Assembly (NCBI GenBank): GCA_016704425.1
Contig: JADJAC010000011.1
Span: 496,001 to 560,000, forward strand
From: Sphingomonadales bacterium
Lineage (GTDB): Bacteria; Pseudomonadota; Alphaproteobacteria; Sphingomonadales; Sphingomonadaceae
Direction of reading: 5' to 3'
Length of the DNA stretch: 64,000 bases
This document shows positions 51,130 to 60,416 of this stretch, piece after piece; position 1 is the first letter of the stretch, and each line of letters starts with the position of its first letter. The notes beneath the pieces are model-generated. The model made no database searches and had not been told where the DNA came from. It worked only from the letters and a program-made list of their open reading frames with translations. A program made the translations under genes and the position numbers.

Positions 51130-53628
51130 TCAGAACTTGCTGCCGACCCTCAGGCCGATGGTGCGCGGCGTGATGGGGACAATGTAGCTTCTCGAGCACG
51201 ACCCGCATTGGGCAAAGCGCGAGATCTGACCCCGCTCATCGAAGGCGTTGTCAACAAAGGCCTCGAGCGAGAATTTGTCGAACTCCGCTCCGAATGAGAA
51301 GGACGCGGTGGTGTAGGCCTTCAGGTCACCCAGCTGCGCCGCCGGGCTGTAGGTAATCCCGGTACCCGTCTGGGTCGCAGCGGTCCGGATATCGGACGAT
51401 GCGGAGCTTTGGTGCGAGACAACGGCCTGCACATGGCCCTTGGAGCTGCCGAGCGGGAAGGAATAGCGGGCGTTGCCGCTTACCTTGAACTTGGGCGTTA
51501 CAGGAAGCCGGGTTCCTTTTGGAGCCGCTATGAAGTTGCCGCCTGTGGAACATGTGAATGTCGGATCATCCACCGAGCACAGGTTCTGGCGTGTCTTGGC
51601 GTCCGTATAAGCAGCAGCCGCGTTCAACGTCAGCGCACCGAGATTGGCCGTCGCGTCGACTTCGATACCGCGGATGCGGGCATTCGGACCATTATGGATT
51701 TCGGTGAAACTGTTTTGCCCAAGGAAGGAGAATTGGAAGCTCTTCCATTGCTGCTGGTAGATTGCACCGTTGAACCGCAGCTTTCCATCGGCAAGCGTGG
51801 TCTTCCAGCCGAGTTCGAAGTTGGTCAGATAGTCCGGTGCATAGGGCGGAATGGTGCCACGCCGGTTGATGCCGCCAGGCCTGAAGCCGCGTGACCATGT
51901 TCCGTACAGCAGAACCTTGTCAGCAGGCTTCCATGTCAGGTTGAGCCTGTGGGTGAAACCGTCGCCGGTGGTCGATTTGGGTTTAAGTGCGCCATTGGCG
52001 AATGTCGCGAGATTGGTGCAGGGCGAACCGGCCACGGCAGGCGGCAAAAGCGTTCCGCCCGGATTGTTGCGCACTGTCGTGCCATCGCTGTTGAAGCAGC
52101 CTGCAACGCCGGTGCGGGAACTGCCTGCCCCGTTGAACGGCGGTCCAGCGGGATTACGACCAAAGCCGAAAAAGCCGATAAGGCTGTTGTCATATTTGAA
52201 GAGGCGCCCGCCCGCAGTCAGCGTCAGGTTCTCGAGAATGTCGAAGCTGGCTTCACCGAATGCGGCATAGTCGCGGTCGATGCGGTGCTGCTGCGTCAGC
52301 CACAGCGTTCCGGGAATACCATTCACGGAGAGCGCTGGGTCGAGGTTTGCGACTTGGTAATCCTGATGGATGTCGTTTGTCTGGCGCTGGTAGAACGCAC
52401 CAGCCACGACGCGGAACCGGCTATCCTGCGGAGACGCGATCCGGAATTCCTGACTCATCTTCTTGAAATGATCCGATCCAAGCACCTTTTGGCGCGGGTC
52501 GATCGTGTTGCCCAGAGCATCGGTGAAGTAGAAATATCCTGCGATACCGCCATAGGACGAATAGAGATTGTCATAGGATTCGGCATAGTCGGTATAGTCG
52601 CTCGAGGAAGAGCGCTTGCGGTCAAGATAGGCGCCAGCGTAGGTCAGGTCCCAATTGCCGAGCTTGCCTTCGATCGTCAGTGCAGCCTGGAGATAGCGAT
52701 CGCTACCAAATTCCGGGAAGAAGTGCTGGACCTTGAGGTCGCCGAGACTAGGGTCGAATCCATAGGTGCCGTGTGTCTTCTGCTCCTGATAGAGCACGGT
52801 CGGCGTGACGGTCCAGCTATCGTCAAGATCGATTTTCAGCGCCGCGCGCCCGCCATAAGTCTCTGTGTCGTTGTAGTTCTTCTTGACGAAAGCTGCATTA
52901 TTGACCGTGATGCCCCCAGGTGTTGGCAAAAAGCTGCGCGAGCCAGGGATATTGTCGATAAAGCCGGCGTCGCGCTGGTAAAAGCCAACGGCGCGGAACG
53001 CCATGCTTTCGCTGATCGGCGCGTTGATCATGCCTTCGATCTTGCCGCCGACGCCACCCTTGCGAACCGTATTCAGTTCACCATCGACCCGGCCTTCAAA
53101 ACCGGCGCTTGATGGCTTGTTGGTGATGATGCGGATCGTTCCGGCTTCGGACGACGCGCCGTAAAGTGTGCCCTGCGGGCCAGCGAGGCTTTCGATGCGG
53201 GCAATATCATAGATATGGACATCAAGCGTGCCGCCGATGGTCGTGACCGGCTGCTCGTCGAGATACACGCCAACCGAAGGCAGCGACCCGGAGTGGTTAC
53301 CGTCACCGCCCGAAGCGACGCCGCGCATGTAAACCGTCGTCGAGCCTGGCGAAGAGGTCTGGAACGATACGGACGGAAGCTGCTGGGAATATTGATTGAA
53401 GTTCGAAATCCCGAGCTGATCGAGCTTCTTCGTGCCCAGCGCTTGGACGCTGATTGGCACGTCCTGAAGGTTTTCCTCGCGCTTCTGCGCCGTGACGATA
53501 ATGTCATCGCCAGCGCTGGCCTCTTCTTCGGCAGCCGTTTGGGCGTAGGCAGGTGATGTCGCGAGCATGGTCGTGCCGAGCAGCGCAACAAGCGCATGAC
53601 GGCGCGCAGGAATATTCTGGAACTTCAT
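51130..53628 (-). CDS. TonB-dependent outer membrane receptor (paralogue A)
   Basis: An 832-residue outer membrane transporter. Signal peptide ends at SPAYAQ; TonB-box region DDIIVTAQKREENLQDVP; plug with YDIARIESLAGPQGTLYGAS and TIRIITNKPSSAGFEG; 22-stranded barrel ending in TIGLRVGSKF. Long blocks match the receptor at 55075-57441 (for example YGGRAALKIDLDDSWTVTP in both). Start at ATG 53628 behind AGGGGA; a GTG two codons upstream is less well spaced. Two Cys pairs lie in loop regions. Ligand unknown. Confidence 0.93.
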   Translation of the reverse strand: MKFQNIPARRHALVALLGTTMLATSPAYAQTAAEEEASAGDDIIVTAQKREENLQDVPISVQALGTKKLDQLGISNFNQYSQQLPSVSFQTSSPGSTTVYMRGVASGGDGNHSGSLPSVGVYLDEQPVTTIGGTLDVHIYDIARIESLAGPQGTLYGASSEAGTIRIITNKPSSAGFEGRVDGELNTVRKGGVGGKIEGMINAPISESMAFRAVGFYQRDAGFIDNIPGSRSFLPTPGGITVNNAAFVKKNYNDTETYGGRAALKIDLDDSWTVTPTVLYQEQKTHGTYGFDPSLGDLKVQHFFPEFGSDRYLQAALTIEGKLGNWDLTYAGAYLDRKRSSSSDYTDYAESYDNLYSSYGGIAGYFYFTDALGNTIDPRQKVLGSDHFKKMSQEFRIASPQDSRFRVVAGAFYQRQTNDIHQDYQVANLDPALSVNGIPGTLWLTQQHRIDRDYAAFGEASFDILENLTLTAGGRLFKYDNSLIGFFGFGRNPAGPPFNGAGSSRTGVAGCFNSDGTTVRNNPGGTLLPPAVAGSPCTNLATFANGALKPKSTTGDGFTHRLNLTWKPADKVLLYGTWSRGFRPGGINRRGTIPPYAPDYLTNFELGWKTTLADGKLRFNGAIYQQQWKSFQFSFLGQNSFTEIHNGPNARIRGIEVDATANLGALTLNAAAAYTDAKTRQNLCSVDDPTFTCSTGGNFIAAPKGTRLPVTPKFKVSGNARYSFPLGSSKGHVQAVVSHQSSASSDIRTAATQTGTGITYSPAAQLGDLKAYTTASFSFGAEFDKFSLEAFVDNAFDERGQISRFAQCGSCSRSYIVPITPRTIGLRVGSKF

Positions 53629-53868
53629 AGTCACTCCCCTGACGGAATTTCGTGGCTCGACTGTGATTCAGGCGCGCAGCTTCGTCAATGAAAACCGGCC
53701 AATTTCAAGTATTTTGATCCTTGGTATTGTATAAAAGACACAGGGTGGATCGCAGACAGGCAAACCTGCTTGATTGCGCTCCATTCAACCCCGGTTAAGC
53801 ACGGCTCGCGGATAAGGTGCGGGACTGATAGGGATGTAAGGTCCGACTCGCGTTTGAAAGGGATGAAG

Positions 53869-54549
53869 ATGTCAAAGTTGAAGCTTGTTGCCAGATTTGC
53901 AGCGCCTCTGGCACTGGTTGCCCTTTCGGCCTGTGCGCCAACGCCATTCAAGGCAGAGGTCAATCGCTTTCAGTTGATGCCGGCACCGCAAGGGCAAAGC
54001 TACTTCGTCAAGGCCGACGACCCAAGGCTCATCGGCAGTCTGGAATTTTCGCAATATGCCGATCTGGTTGGCAAGAAGCTTTCCGCACTTGGCTATCAGC
54101 CCGCAGCTGCAGCCGATCAGGCCACTTTGCTGGTCAATTTCGACTATGGGGTTGATACCGGACGGGAAAAGATCCGATCAGTCCCCGGCAGCGGCTTTGG
54201 CTATGATCCTTTTTTTGGGCCCGGCTTTGGCCGGCTTCACTATGCGTCTGGCTTTCCCTATTATGGCGGCTATCGGCGGGGTTTCATTTACGGTTTCCAT
54301 GATCCGTTCCTCTTCGGGTCGGGCTTCGACCAGGTAGAAAGCTATACGGTCTACACAAGCAGCGTCAGCATGGTCATCAACCGCAAGGCCGACGGCCAGC
54401 GCGTTTTCGAAGGCAGTGCCAAGGCGCTCTCGCGCGATGACAATCTGACTTACCTGGTGCCCAATCTGGTTGAAGCCATCTTCACCGGCTTCCCCGGAAA
54501 TTCGGGCGAGACGGTCAAGATCAGCATTGCGCCGCCACCAAAGAAATAG
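53869..54549 (+). CDS. DUF4136 lipoprotein
   Basis: A 226-residue lipoprotein: signal with lipobox LSAC (lipid Cys22), the DUF4136 beta-rich body (LPAPQGQSYFVKADD-like start, QATLLVNFDYGVDTG), a Gly/Tyr/Phe-rich middle (PFFGPGFGRLHYASGFPYYGG), and a conserved KADGQRVFEGSAKALS with a terminal EAIFTGFPGNSGETVKI. It probably resides on the outer membrane inner face. AAAGGGA lies before ATG 53869. It sits between the two paralogous TonB receptors. Function of the family is unknown. Confidence 0.85.
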   Translation: MSKLKLVARFAAPLALVALSACAPTPFKAEVNRFQLMPAPQGQSYFVKADDPRLIGSLEFSQYADLVGKKLSALGYQPAAAADQATLLVNFDYGVDTGREKIRSVPGSGFGYDPFFGPGFGRLHYASGFPYYGGYRRGFIYGFHDPFLFGSGFDQVESYTVYTSSVSMVINRKADGQRVFEGSAKALSRDDNLTYLVPNLVEAIFTGFPGNSGETVKISIAPPPKK

Positions 54550-54593
54550 TCGAGAACTGGCAGAGAAGGGCAATTGACCTTCTCTTGCCCGGC

Positions 54594-54995
54594 CTAAGCG
54601 GGGGTACGCGCCATCCCGCGCGACATTTGAGTCAATGCCCCGAGCATGGCTTCGACGAGCGGCGCGTCATCGACTGTGTCACGCAAAGCACGCGACATTG
54701 CCGCAACCCACTGATCGGCAGTCTCGCGTGTCACGCCAAGCCTGGCATGCGCAGACATGATGCAGGCTCCGGGCCGTTGCTCGAACCAGTCCCTTGGCCC
54801 TCCCATCCATGCGGTCAGAAAATCGGTCAGCGACGATCTCATGGGTGACAGATCATCTGCATGCATCGCGCGAAGGCTGGCGTAGGCCGGATCTTCGTCC
54901 ATCAGCGCGTAGAACCGGTCAACAACCTGCGAGAGCCGTTTCCGACCGCCAATGCGTTCAAACGGGGACACGCCCTGCGCGACTGCTCCTGCCAT
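54594..54995 (-). CDS. Group II-type truncated haemoglobin
   Basis: A 133-residue 2/2 globin. FERIGGRKRLSQVVDRFYALMDEDP matches the helix A-B region with the B10 Tyr, AWMGGPRDWFEQRPG follows the E helix, and SAHARLGVTRETADQW contains the proximal His. These proteins bind O2 or NO, and some supply O2 to oxygenases. AGGAAGG is 11 bases from ATG 54995; an upstream ATG at 55049 has no RBS. It could support the nearby Rieske oxygenase, but that is only a guess. Confidence 0.85.
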   Translation of the reverse strand: MAGAVAQGVSPFERIGGRKRLSQVVDRFYALMDEDPAYASLRAMHADDLSPMRSSLTDFLTAWMGGPRDWFEQRPGACIMSAHARLGVTRETADQWVAAMSRALRDTVDDAPLVEAMLGALTQMSRGMARTPA

Positions 54996-55074
54996 AAGCC
55001 ATGCATCCTTCCTGATACTCTGGATGGCGCCAACAAACGCGCCGGTCATTGATGCAGGTCAAAGCCGAAAGCGT

Positions 55075-57441
55075 CTAGAATCGCGTTCCCAGTTTCAAGC
55101 CGAAATTCTGGGGTTTGATGGGCAAGGTTCGCTTGAAGGGCCCGCAGAGAACTTCTGAACAGGCAACCGTGCGATTCAGTTCGCCGCGCTTGTCGAACGC
55201 ATTTTGCATGAACAGCTCGACTTTCCATTTTTCCAGTTGCGTGCCGACGGAAAAGTCAAAGGTTGCAAAGGCCGGAGTCGAGCCAATCGCAGCTTGCCGG
55301 TCTGTGAACAGGCGCGCTGTGGCACTGCCACGATAATTGAGCGAGCCCTGAACAAAGCTCTCATTGCCGCCGACATCAAAAGCGTAACGCGCCGTTAGGC
55401 TGCCTTTGAAACGCGGCTGCAGGGGCAGTCGCGTTCCCTTTGGCGCGGAAGGGATACCCCCTGGCTTGCAAACGCCATTCGCGATGGATTCAGGGCCCTC
55501 ACAAAAGGCGCTGGCGAGCTTTGAATCGATGTAGGATCCTGAGCCGGAAAGCGTCATGCCGCCCAAAGAGAGGGCGAAATCGGCCTCCGCACCATAAACC
55601 CTGGCACTACCCGCATTGAAGATGCTTGTAATGCCACTGACCCCAGCCAAAGAGAATTGCAGCTTTGTAAGCCGCTCATAGAATATCGCGGCGTTGATCT
55701 TCAGCTTGCGATCGAACAGGCCAAGTTTGGTTCCGAGCTCATAGTTGGACAGGCGATCCGATTTGAACGGCGGGATGATAGCCAGACGATTGTTCCCCCC
55801 AGGCCGGAATCCCGTCGCATAGGTAGCGTAAAAGAGCTGATCCGGTGTTGCTTGCCATGCAAGGCTGACCTTGTGGGTTTCGCCGCTTTCAGACGTCCGC
55901 TTGTCTATGTTGTTGCACGGCCTGTCCGCCTTGCTGGTTGGCAGGCAGGGCTGGAACGTGCTGACGACGTTCGACGCAAAGCCGGAAAAGCCGAACAGGC
56001 TGTTCTTCGCTTTGAAGCCCCGGATGCCGCCTGTCAGCTTCAATGTGTCCGTGATGTCGAAATTGGCCTCTGCAAAAGCCGCATAATCCGTATCCACCCG
56101 GAACAGGCGGCGCGCGAATATGTCATCGCCAAAGCCGCGCGGCTGTATCACGATCTTGCTCAAATCCTGAACCGAGAAGTCCGTATTATCCTTGTTGGTC
56201 TGGCGCTGGTAAAAGAGACCGGCAATCACGCGGAAGCGATTGTCAGTTGGCGAGGACAGCCGCGCTTCCTGCGTGAATTTGGTGTAGTGCTCCGTGGCGA
56301 AGATCGACTGGGTGGGATCAAGAAACCCGCCGTTTCCATCCGGGAAGTTCGTGTATCCAGGAAATTGGTCGTAAGCGACCGAGTAATAGGAATAATCGAG
56401 CGCCGTGTTGACCCGCCGCTCGAAATACCCGCCCGAATAGACCAGATCGAAATCGCTGATCTTGCCCTCTATGGTCAGCGCAGCCTGATAAAAGCGGTCA
56501 AGATTGCGGGTTGGCCTGAAATCCGAAACCTTCAGATCTCCCTTTTTCTTGTCAAAGGAAAAGTTGCCGTGGCTCACCTGATGCTGGTAAATAATCGCCG
56601 GTGTGACCGTCCAACTGTCATCCAGATCGATCTTCAAGGCTGCGCGGCCGCCATAAGTATCGACGTCGTTGTAATCCTTTTCGACGAGATTGGCATTGTT
56701 GACCGTTACGTTCGTTGCCGGGTTGTTGTCACCCAGTGTAAAGGTCCGGGTCGCGCGGACATTGTCGATATAGCCGCCATCGCGCTGATAAAAGCCTACG
56801 AGGCGCAGGGCAGCTCGGTCTGAAATGGGCAGGTTCAGGAAGGTTTCGAGCTGGCCGCCAGCATCGCCCTTGCCGAACTTATTGAACTGCACATCGATCC
56901 CGCCTTCGAATTTGGATGTGTCGGGTTTGTTGGTGATGATGCGGACCGTGCCAGCAAGCGAGCTTGCGCCAAATAGCGTGCCTTGCGGCCCCGAAAGCGC
57001 TTCGACACGCGCAATATCGTAGATGTGCAAATCGACCGAACCTCCCACGGTCGAGACAGGTATCTCATCGATGTATAGCCCGACGGTCGGCGGCCCCGAA
57101 GCGATCGGATTGAAGCTGGGGCCAGCATTGGCGCCGCGAATGGTGATTTCGCCCTGGCTTGGCCCGAAACTGTAAACGCTGACGCTGGGCAAGAGCTTCG
57201 AATAGTCATCAAGGCTTGCCACCTGATGCTGGTCCAGCGTCTGGCTTCCAAGCGCCTGAATGCTGATCGGGATTTTCTGGATGCTTTCTTCGCGCCTCGT
57301 TGCGGTCACAATGATTTCGCCAGTTTCTTCGGAATCACTGGCTTGAGGTGCAGTCGTTTGCGCGAGTGCCGGATCGACCAGGGCGATTGCCGAACTGGCA
57401 AGAGACAGGAAACAGAAACGGCGGAACCGAACACTACGCAT
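55075..57441 (-). CDS. TonB-dependent outer membrane receptor (paralogue B)
   Basis: A 788-residue outer membrane transporter. Signal peptide ends near DPALAQ; TonB-box region GEIIVTATRREESIQKIP; plug with YDIARVEALSGPQGTLFGAS; barrel ending in NFGLKLGTRF. It shares long blocks with the receptor at 51130-53628, while loops (for example the Cys-containing KADRPCNNIDKR) differ. AAAGGG precedes the ATG, and an ACGGGT/ACCCGT hairpin lies in the leader (57483-57498). Duplication followed by ligand divergence is likely. Ligand unknown. Confidence 0.93.
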   Translation of the reverse strand: MRSVRFRRFCFLSLASSAIALVDPALAQTTAPQASDSEETGEIIVTATRREESIQKIPISIQALGSQTLDQHQVASLDDYSKLLPSVSVYSFGPSQGEITIRGANAGPSFNPIASGPPTVGLYIDEIPVSTVGGSVDLHIYDIARVEALSGPQGTLFGASSLAGTVRIITNKPDTSKFEGGIDVQFNKFGKGDAGGQLETFLNLPISDRAALRLVGFYQRDGGYIDNVRATRTFTLGDNNPATNVTVNNANLVEKDYNDVDTYGGRAALKIDLDDSWTVTPAIIYQHQVSHGNFSFDKKKGDLKVSDFRPTRNLDRFYQAALTIEGKISDFDLVYSGGYFERRVNTALDYSYYSVAYDQFPGYTNFPDGNGGFLDPTQSIFATEHYTKFTQEARLSSPTDNRFRVIAGLFYQRQTNKDNTDFSVQDLSKIVIQPRGFGDDIFARRLFRVDTDYAAFAEANFDITDTLKLTGGIRGFKAKNSLFGFSGFASNVVSTFQPCLPTSKADRPCNNIDKRTSESGETHKVSLAWQATPDQLFYATYATGFRPGGNNRLAIIPPFKSDRLSNYELGTKLGLFDRKLKINAAIFYERLTKLQFSLAGVSGITSIFNAGSARVYGAEADFALSLGGMTLSGSGSYIDSKLASAFCEGPESIANGVCKPGGIPSAPKGTRLPLQPRFKGSLTARYAFDVGGNESFVQGSLNYRGSATARLFTDRQAAIGSTPAFATFDFSVGTQLEKWKVELFMQNAFDKRGELNRTVACSEVLCGPFKRTLPIKPQNFGLKLGTRF

Positions 57442-57616
57442 TACGCTACCCTTTACTCATACACACGAGATCTTGGTGCGTAACGGGTCTCAACCCGTCA
57501 ATCTCCAAACTGGAGTTCCGGGTGGATCAATAGCGGTTTCTTGAGATATGTAGCAAAAATATCACTGTTTTTCAGTGGGTTAGTGTATCAATTTGTTGAT
57601 GCATGGATCAAATCAC

Positions 57617-58717
57617 TTACACATTGAAACGGAACAACAGCACGTCTCCATCCTGCACGACATACTCCTTGCCTTCAGAGCGTAGCTTGCCCGCGTCGCG
57701 AGCTCCGGCCTCGCCCTTGCAAGCAATGTAGTCGTCATAGGCAATTGTCTCGGCACGGATGAACCCGCGTTCGAAGTCCGTGTGGATCACTCCCGCAGCC
57801 TGGGGCGCCTTTGATCCCTTGGTCACAGTCCAGGCGCGAGTTTCCTTCGGGCCGCAGGTGAAGAAGGTGATGAGATGGAGCAGCGCATAGCCTGCCCGAA
57901 TAACGCGGGTCAGGCCCGTCTCGGACAGTCCCAGATCGGCCAGGAACTCGCCGCGATCTTCGGGAGGCATGGTGACGATTTCTGCCTCGATAGCTGCAGA
58001 GACCACTACCGCCTCCGCGCCTTCGGCCTTGGCCTTTTCAAACACGCGGGCGGACAGTGCGTTGCCATTGGCCGCGGAGGCTTCATCGACGTTGCACACG
58101 TAAAGCACCGGCTTTGATGTCAGCAACTGCGCAAGGTCAAGCGTGCGGCGCTCTTCGTCATCCTTTGGAACCGTCAGTCGCGCCGGCTTGCCTTCGCGCA
58201 GAAGCTCAAGCGCCTGCCCAAGCACGGAAGCGGCAATTTTTGCGTCCTTGTCTCCCTGCGCGGCCTTCTTCTGAAAGGCGGGCACACGCTTTTCGAGACT
58301 TTCCAGATCGGCCAGCATCAGTTCGGTCTCGACGGTTTCCGCGTCTGAAATCGGATCGATCCTGTTGTCGACATGCTGGATATCGTCATTCTCGAAACAG
58401 CGCAGGACATGAACGATTGCATCAACCTCACGGATGTTGGCAAGGAACTGGTTGCCCAGACCTTCGCCCTTGCTCGCGCCGCGCACCAGACCGGCGATGT
58501 CGACAAAGCCAAGCTGTGTCTCGATGATCTTCGCGCTGCCTGCGATTGCTGCAAGGGCTGCCATCCGCGGATCGGGCACCGCAACGTTGCCGATGTTCGG
58601 CTCGATTGTGCAGAAGGGATAATTCGCTGCCTGTGCCGCGGCAGTCTCGGTGAGCGCATTAAACAGTGTCGATTTGCCAACATTTGGCAGCCCGACAATT
58701 CCGCAACGAAAACCCAT
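57617..58717 (-). CDS. ychF: Redox-regulated ribosome-binding ATPase YchF
   Basis: A 366-residue OBG-family P-loop protein that prefers ATP and binds ribosomes; it modulates stress responses. G1 GLPNVGKST (8-16), G2/G3 region FVDIAGLVRGASKGEGLGN, a coiled-coil insertion (about 130-200), and the C-terminal TGS-type domain (FFTCGPKETRAWTVTKGSKAPQAAG, then YVVQDGDVLLFRFNV). Length is standard. It follows pth by 3 bases in a rplY-pth-ychF operon. Confidence 0.97.
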   Translation of the reverse strand: MGFRCGIVGLPNVGKSTLFNALTETAAAQAANYPFCTIEPNIGNVAVPDPRMAALAAIAGSAKIIETQLGFVDIAGLVRGASKGEGLGNQFLANIREVDAIVHVLRCFENDDIQHVDNRIDPISDAETVETELMLADLESLEKRVPAFQKKAAQGDKDAKIAASVLGQALELLREGKPARLTVPKDDEERRTLDLAQLLTSKPVLYVCNVDEASAANGNALSARVFEKAKAEGAEAVVVSAAIEAEIVTMPPEDRGEFLADLGLSETGLTRVIRAGYALLHLITFFTCGPKETRAWTVTKGSKAPQAAGVIHTDFERGFIRAETIAYDDYIACKGEAGARDAGKLRSEGKEYVVQDGDVLLFRFNV

Positions 58718-58720
58718 TTC

Positions 58721-59296
58721 TTATTCCTGTTCCTGAAGTCTCAGCGCGACTTCGCTCATGAAACGCGCGTCATCGCCTTTGGCAAGCCAGGGCGCTTCCG
58801 CTGCAACCGCGCCCAGCATGGAGGCCAAGGCATCAATTTCGGATTTTGCAAAGTTTCCGAGCACATGGCCCGTAACCCGTTCCTTGTGCCCGGGATGGCC
58901 AATGCCCAACCGCACGCGACGGAAGTCTGCGCTAATATGGGCGTCGATCGACCGAATGCCATTGTGCCCGGCTGTGCCACCTCCGGTCTTCACCTTGACG
59001 CGAAAGGGATCGAGGTCGAGTTCATCGTAAAACGCAGTGATGTCACCCGGCTCCAGCTTGAAGAAGCGCATGGCCTCACCCACGCTTCGGCCACTTTCGT
59101 TCATGAAGGTCTGGGGTTTGAGGAGGAGGATCTTCTCATCGCCGATCCGCCCTTCTGCGGTGAGCCCCTGGAAACGCAGTTTCCAGGGGCCGAACCTGTA
59201 TGCATCAGCCAGCACATCCGCGGCCATGAAGCCGACATTGTGCCGGTGCATCGCATAGGATGCGCCCGGATTGCCAAGGCCTGCCCAGATTTGCAT
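58721..59296 (-). CDS. pth: Peptidyl-tRNA hydrolase
   Basis: A 191-residue enzyme that recycles peptidyl-tRNA released from stalled ribosomes. Signature GLGNPGASYAMHRHNVGF has the catalytic His19; KPQTFMNESG, YDELDLDPFRVKVK with the active-site Asp, and GGTAGHNGIRSI follow. It lies 27 bases after rplY and 3 bases before ychF, the usual alphaproteobacterial order. Confidence 0.97.
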   Translation of the reverse strand: MQIWAGLGNPGASYAMHRHNVGFMAADVLADAYRFGPWKLRFQGLTAEGRIGDEKILLLKPQTFMNESGRSVGEAMRFFKLEPGDITAFYDELDLDPFRVKVKTGGGTAGHNGIRSIDAHISADFRRVRLGIGHPGHKERVTGHVLGNFAKSEIDALASMLGAVAAEAPWLAKGDDARFMSEVALRLQEQE

Positions 59297-59323
59297 CAGC
59301 GCGTCCGGGAATGGCGTCGGGGA

Positions 59324-59941
59324 TTACTCCCCTTCGCCTTCGGTCTTGGTCGTATCGCCTTCGGCCGATTTCATGCCAGACGGGGCAACGACAGTTGCGA
59401 TGGTGAAGTCACGATCGGTAATCGCACTTGTGGCACCTGCTGGCAGGCTCACGTGCGAAATGTGGATCGAGTCACCAACATCGAGGCCGTTGAGAGAAAT
59501 CTCGACCGCTTCTGGAATGTTGGCCGCATCGCAGATCAGCTCCAGTTCGTGGCGCACAATATTGAGCACGCCGCCGCGCTTGATGCCGGGCGAAAGCGTC
59601 TCATCCGTGAAGTGAACCGGCACTTCGACATGGATCGTCGCATGTTCCGAGATGCGGAGAAAGTCGGCGTGAAGCGGGCGTTCCGACACAGGGTGAAACT
59701 GCACATCCTTCGGGATGGTCCGGACGGGCTTGCCGCCGACGTCGATCATCACGACGGAATTGAAAAAATGGCCAGTCATCAGCGCCTTCATCAGCGCCTT
59801 TTCCTCGACATGGACGCCCTGCGGGGCTTCCTTGTTGCCGTAAATGACGGCGGGTACGCGGCCTTCGCGACGCAGAACTCGGGAGGCTCCCTTGCCAGCC
59901 CGTTCGCGCGCATCGGCCGACAGTGTCAGCAGATCGCTCAT
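59324..59941 (-). CDS. rplY: Ribosomal protein bL25 (general stress protein Ctc)
   Basis: A 205-residue 5S rRNA-binding ribosomal protein of the two-domain Ctc type. The N-terminal L25 domain has ARERAGKGASRVLRREGRVPAVIYG; the C-terminal beta domain has HVEVPVHFTDETLSPGIKRGGVLNI and DVGDSIHISHVSLPAG. The acidic tail (EGDTTKTEGEGE) is normal. ATG 59941 follows GGAG by 7 bases; 17 upstream codons are open without an RBS. First gene of the rplY-pth-ychF operon. Confidence 0.97.
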   Translation of the reverse strand: MSDLLTLSADARERAGKGASRVLRREGRVPAVIYGNKEAPQGVHVEEKALMKALMTGHFFNSVVMIDVGGKPVRTIPKDVQFHPVSERPLHADFLRISEHATIHVEVPVHFTDETLSPGIKRGGVLNIVRHELELICDAANIPEAVEISLNGLDVGDSIHISHVSLPAGATSAITDRDFTIATVVAPSGMKSAEGDTTKTEGEGE

Positions 59942-60050
59942 ATGATATCTCCAGTTGGTAACAGTCCCGACCGCGCCTCCAGGGATGACCATGGCCGGGA
60001 AGTTGGCGCCCTTAAGGCGAAAACCCGTTCAGTGCAAGGCTGCACGTGAA

Positions 60051-60083
60051 AAGGCCCGCTGGCTGGACGCCAGCGGGCCCTTC
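60051..60083 (-). terminator. Terminator of the 27-codon peptide gene
   Basis: Stem GGCCCGCTGG / CCAGCGGGCC (60053-60062, 60070-60079), 7-base loop. Read leftward it is followed by TTTTC. It lies about 25 bases after the micropeptide stop and ahead of rplY. Confidence 0.75.
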
Positions 60084-60105
60084 TCTGGGAGGTTTGGCGA
60101 GCCGA

Positions 60106-60189
60106 TCAGGCGCCGACGACGAAGGCCACCAGAAGAAACTGTGCCCCAAGTGCGACAGCAAGGCTCGCGGACCGCAACGCAATAGACAT
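60106..60189 (-). CDS. 27-residue hydrophobic micropeptide
   Basis: A 27-codon frame: MSIALRSASLAVALGAQFLLVAFVVGA, one hydrophobic helix with a single Arg near the N-terminus. It has a good AAAGGA ribosome-binding site 7 bases before the ATG and its own intrinsic terminator after the stop, which together argue for a real gene. The upstream 230 bases have several TGCAA motifs and an AT-rich patch. N-terminal Arg suggests an N-in orientation. I know of no homologue; function unknown. Confidence 0.6.
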   Translation of the reverse strand: MSIALRSASLAVALGAQFLLVAFVVGA

Positions 60190-60252
60190 GCGAAGTTCCT
60201 TTCACTTGCTTTCTTCGAGACGGACCATTCCGTTTCGATGAGCAACTTATGC

Positions 60253-60310
60253 TGCAAGTGCTAAGAAAGTGCAAACGTGTTACATGCAATCGTAATTGCA
60301 GAAAATGCAA
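60253..60310. promoter_or_regulatory. Cluster of TGCAA motifs upstream of the micropeptide
   Basis: TGCAA occurs at 60253, 60270, 60285 and 60306, with an inverted TTGCA at 60296 that forms TTGCA-GAAAA-TGCAA-like symmetry with the last. The patch is AT-richer than its surroundings. It may be a regulator-binding region for the leftward micropeptide gene. Confidence 0.4.
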
Positions 60311-60332
60311 TCAATCCGGGGCGAGCGTGTTT

Positions 60333-60367
60333 CGGGGTCGATCAGGCCCCGCACACAGTGTCTGTGC
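60333..60367 (-). terminator. Tandem hairpins after gcdH
   Basis: CGGGG/CCCCG (60333-60351) and GCACA/TGTGC (60351-60367) lie 50-80 bases after the leftward gcdH stop. No T-run, so they may only stabilise the 3' end. Confidence 0.4.
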
Positions 60368-60416
60368 GCATCCACCAGACAGGCATAACGGTCAGCGCGA
60401 ATCCCTTGACCAACAG

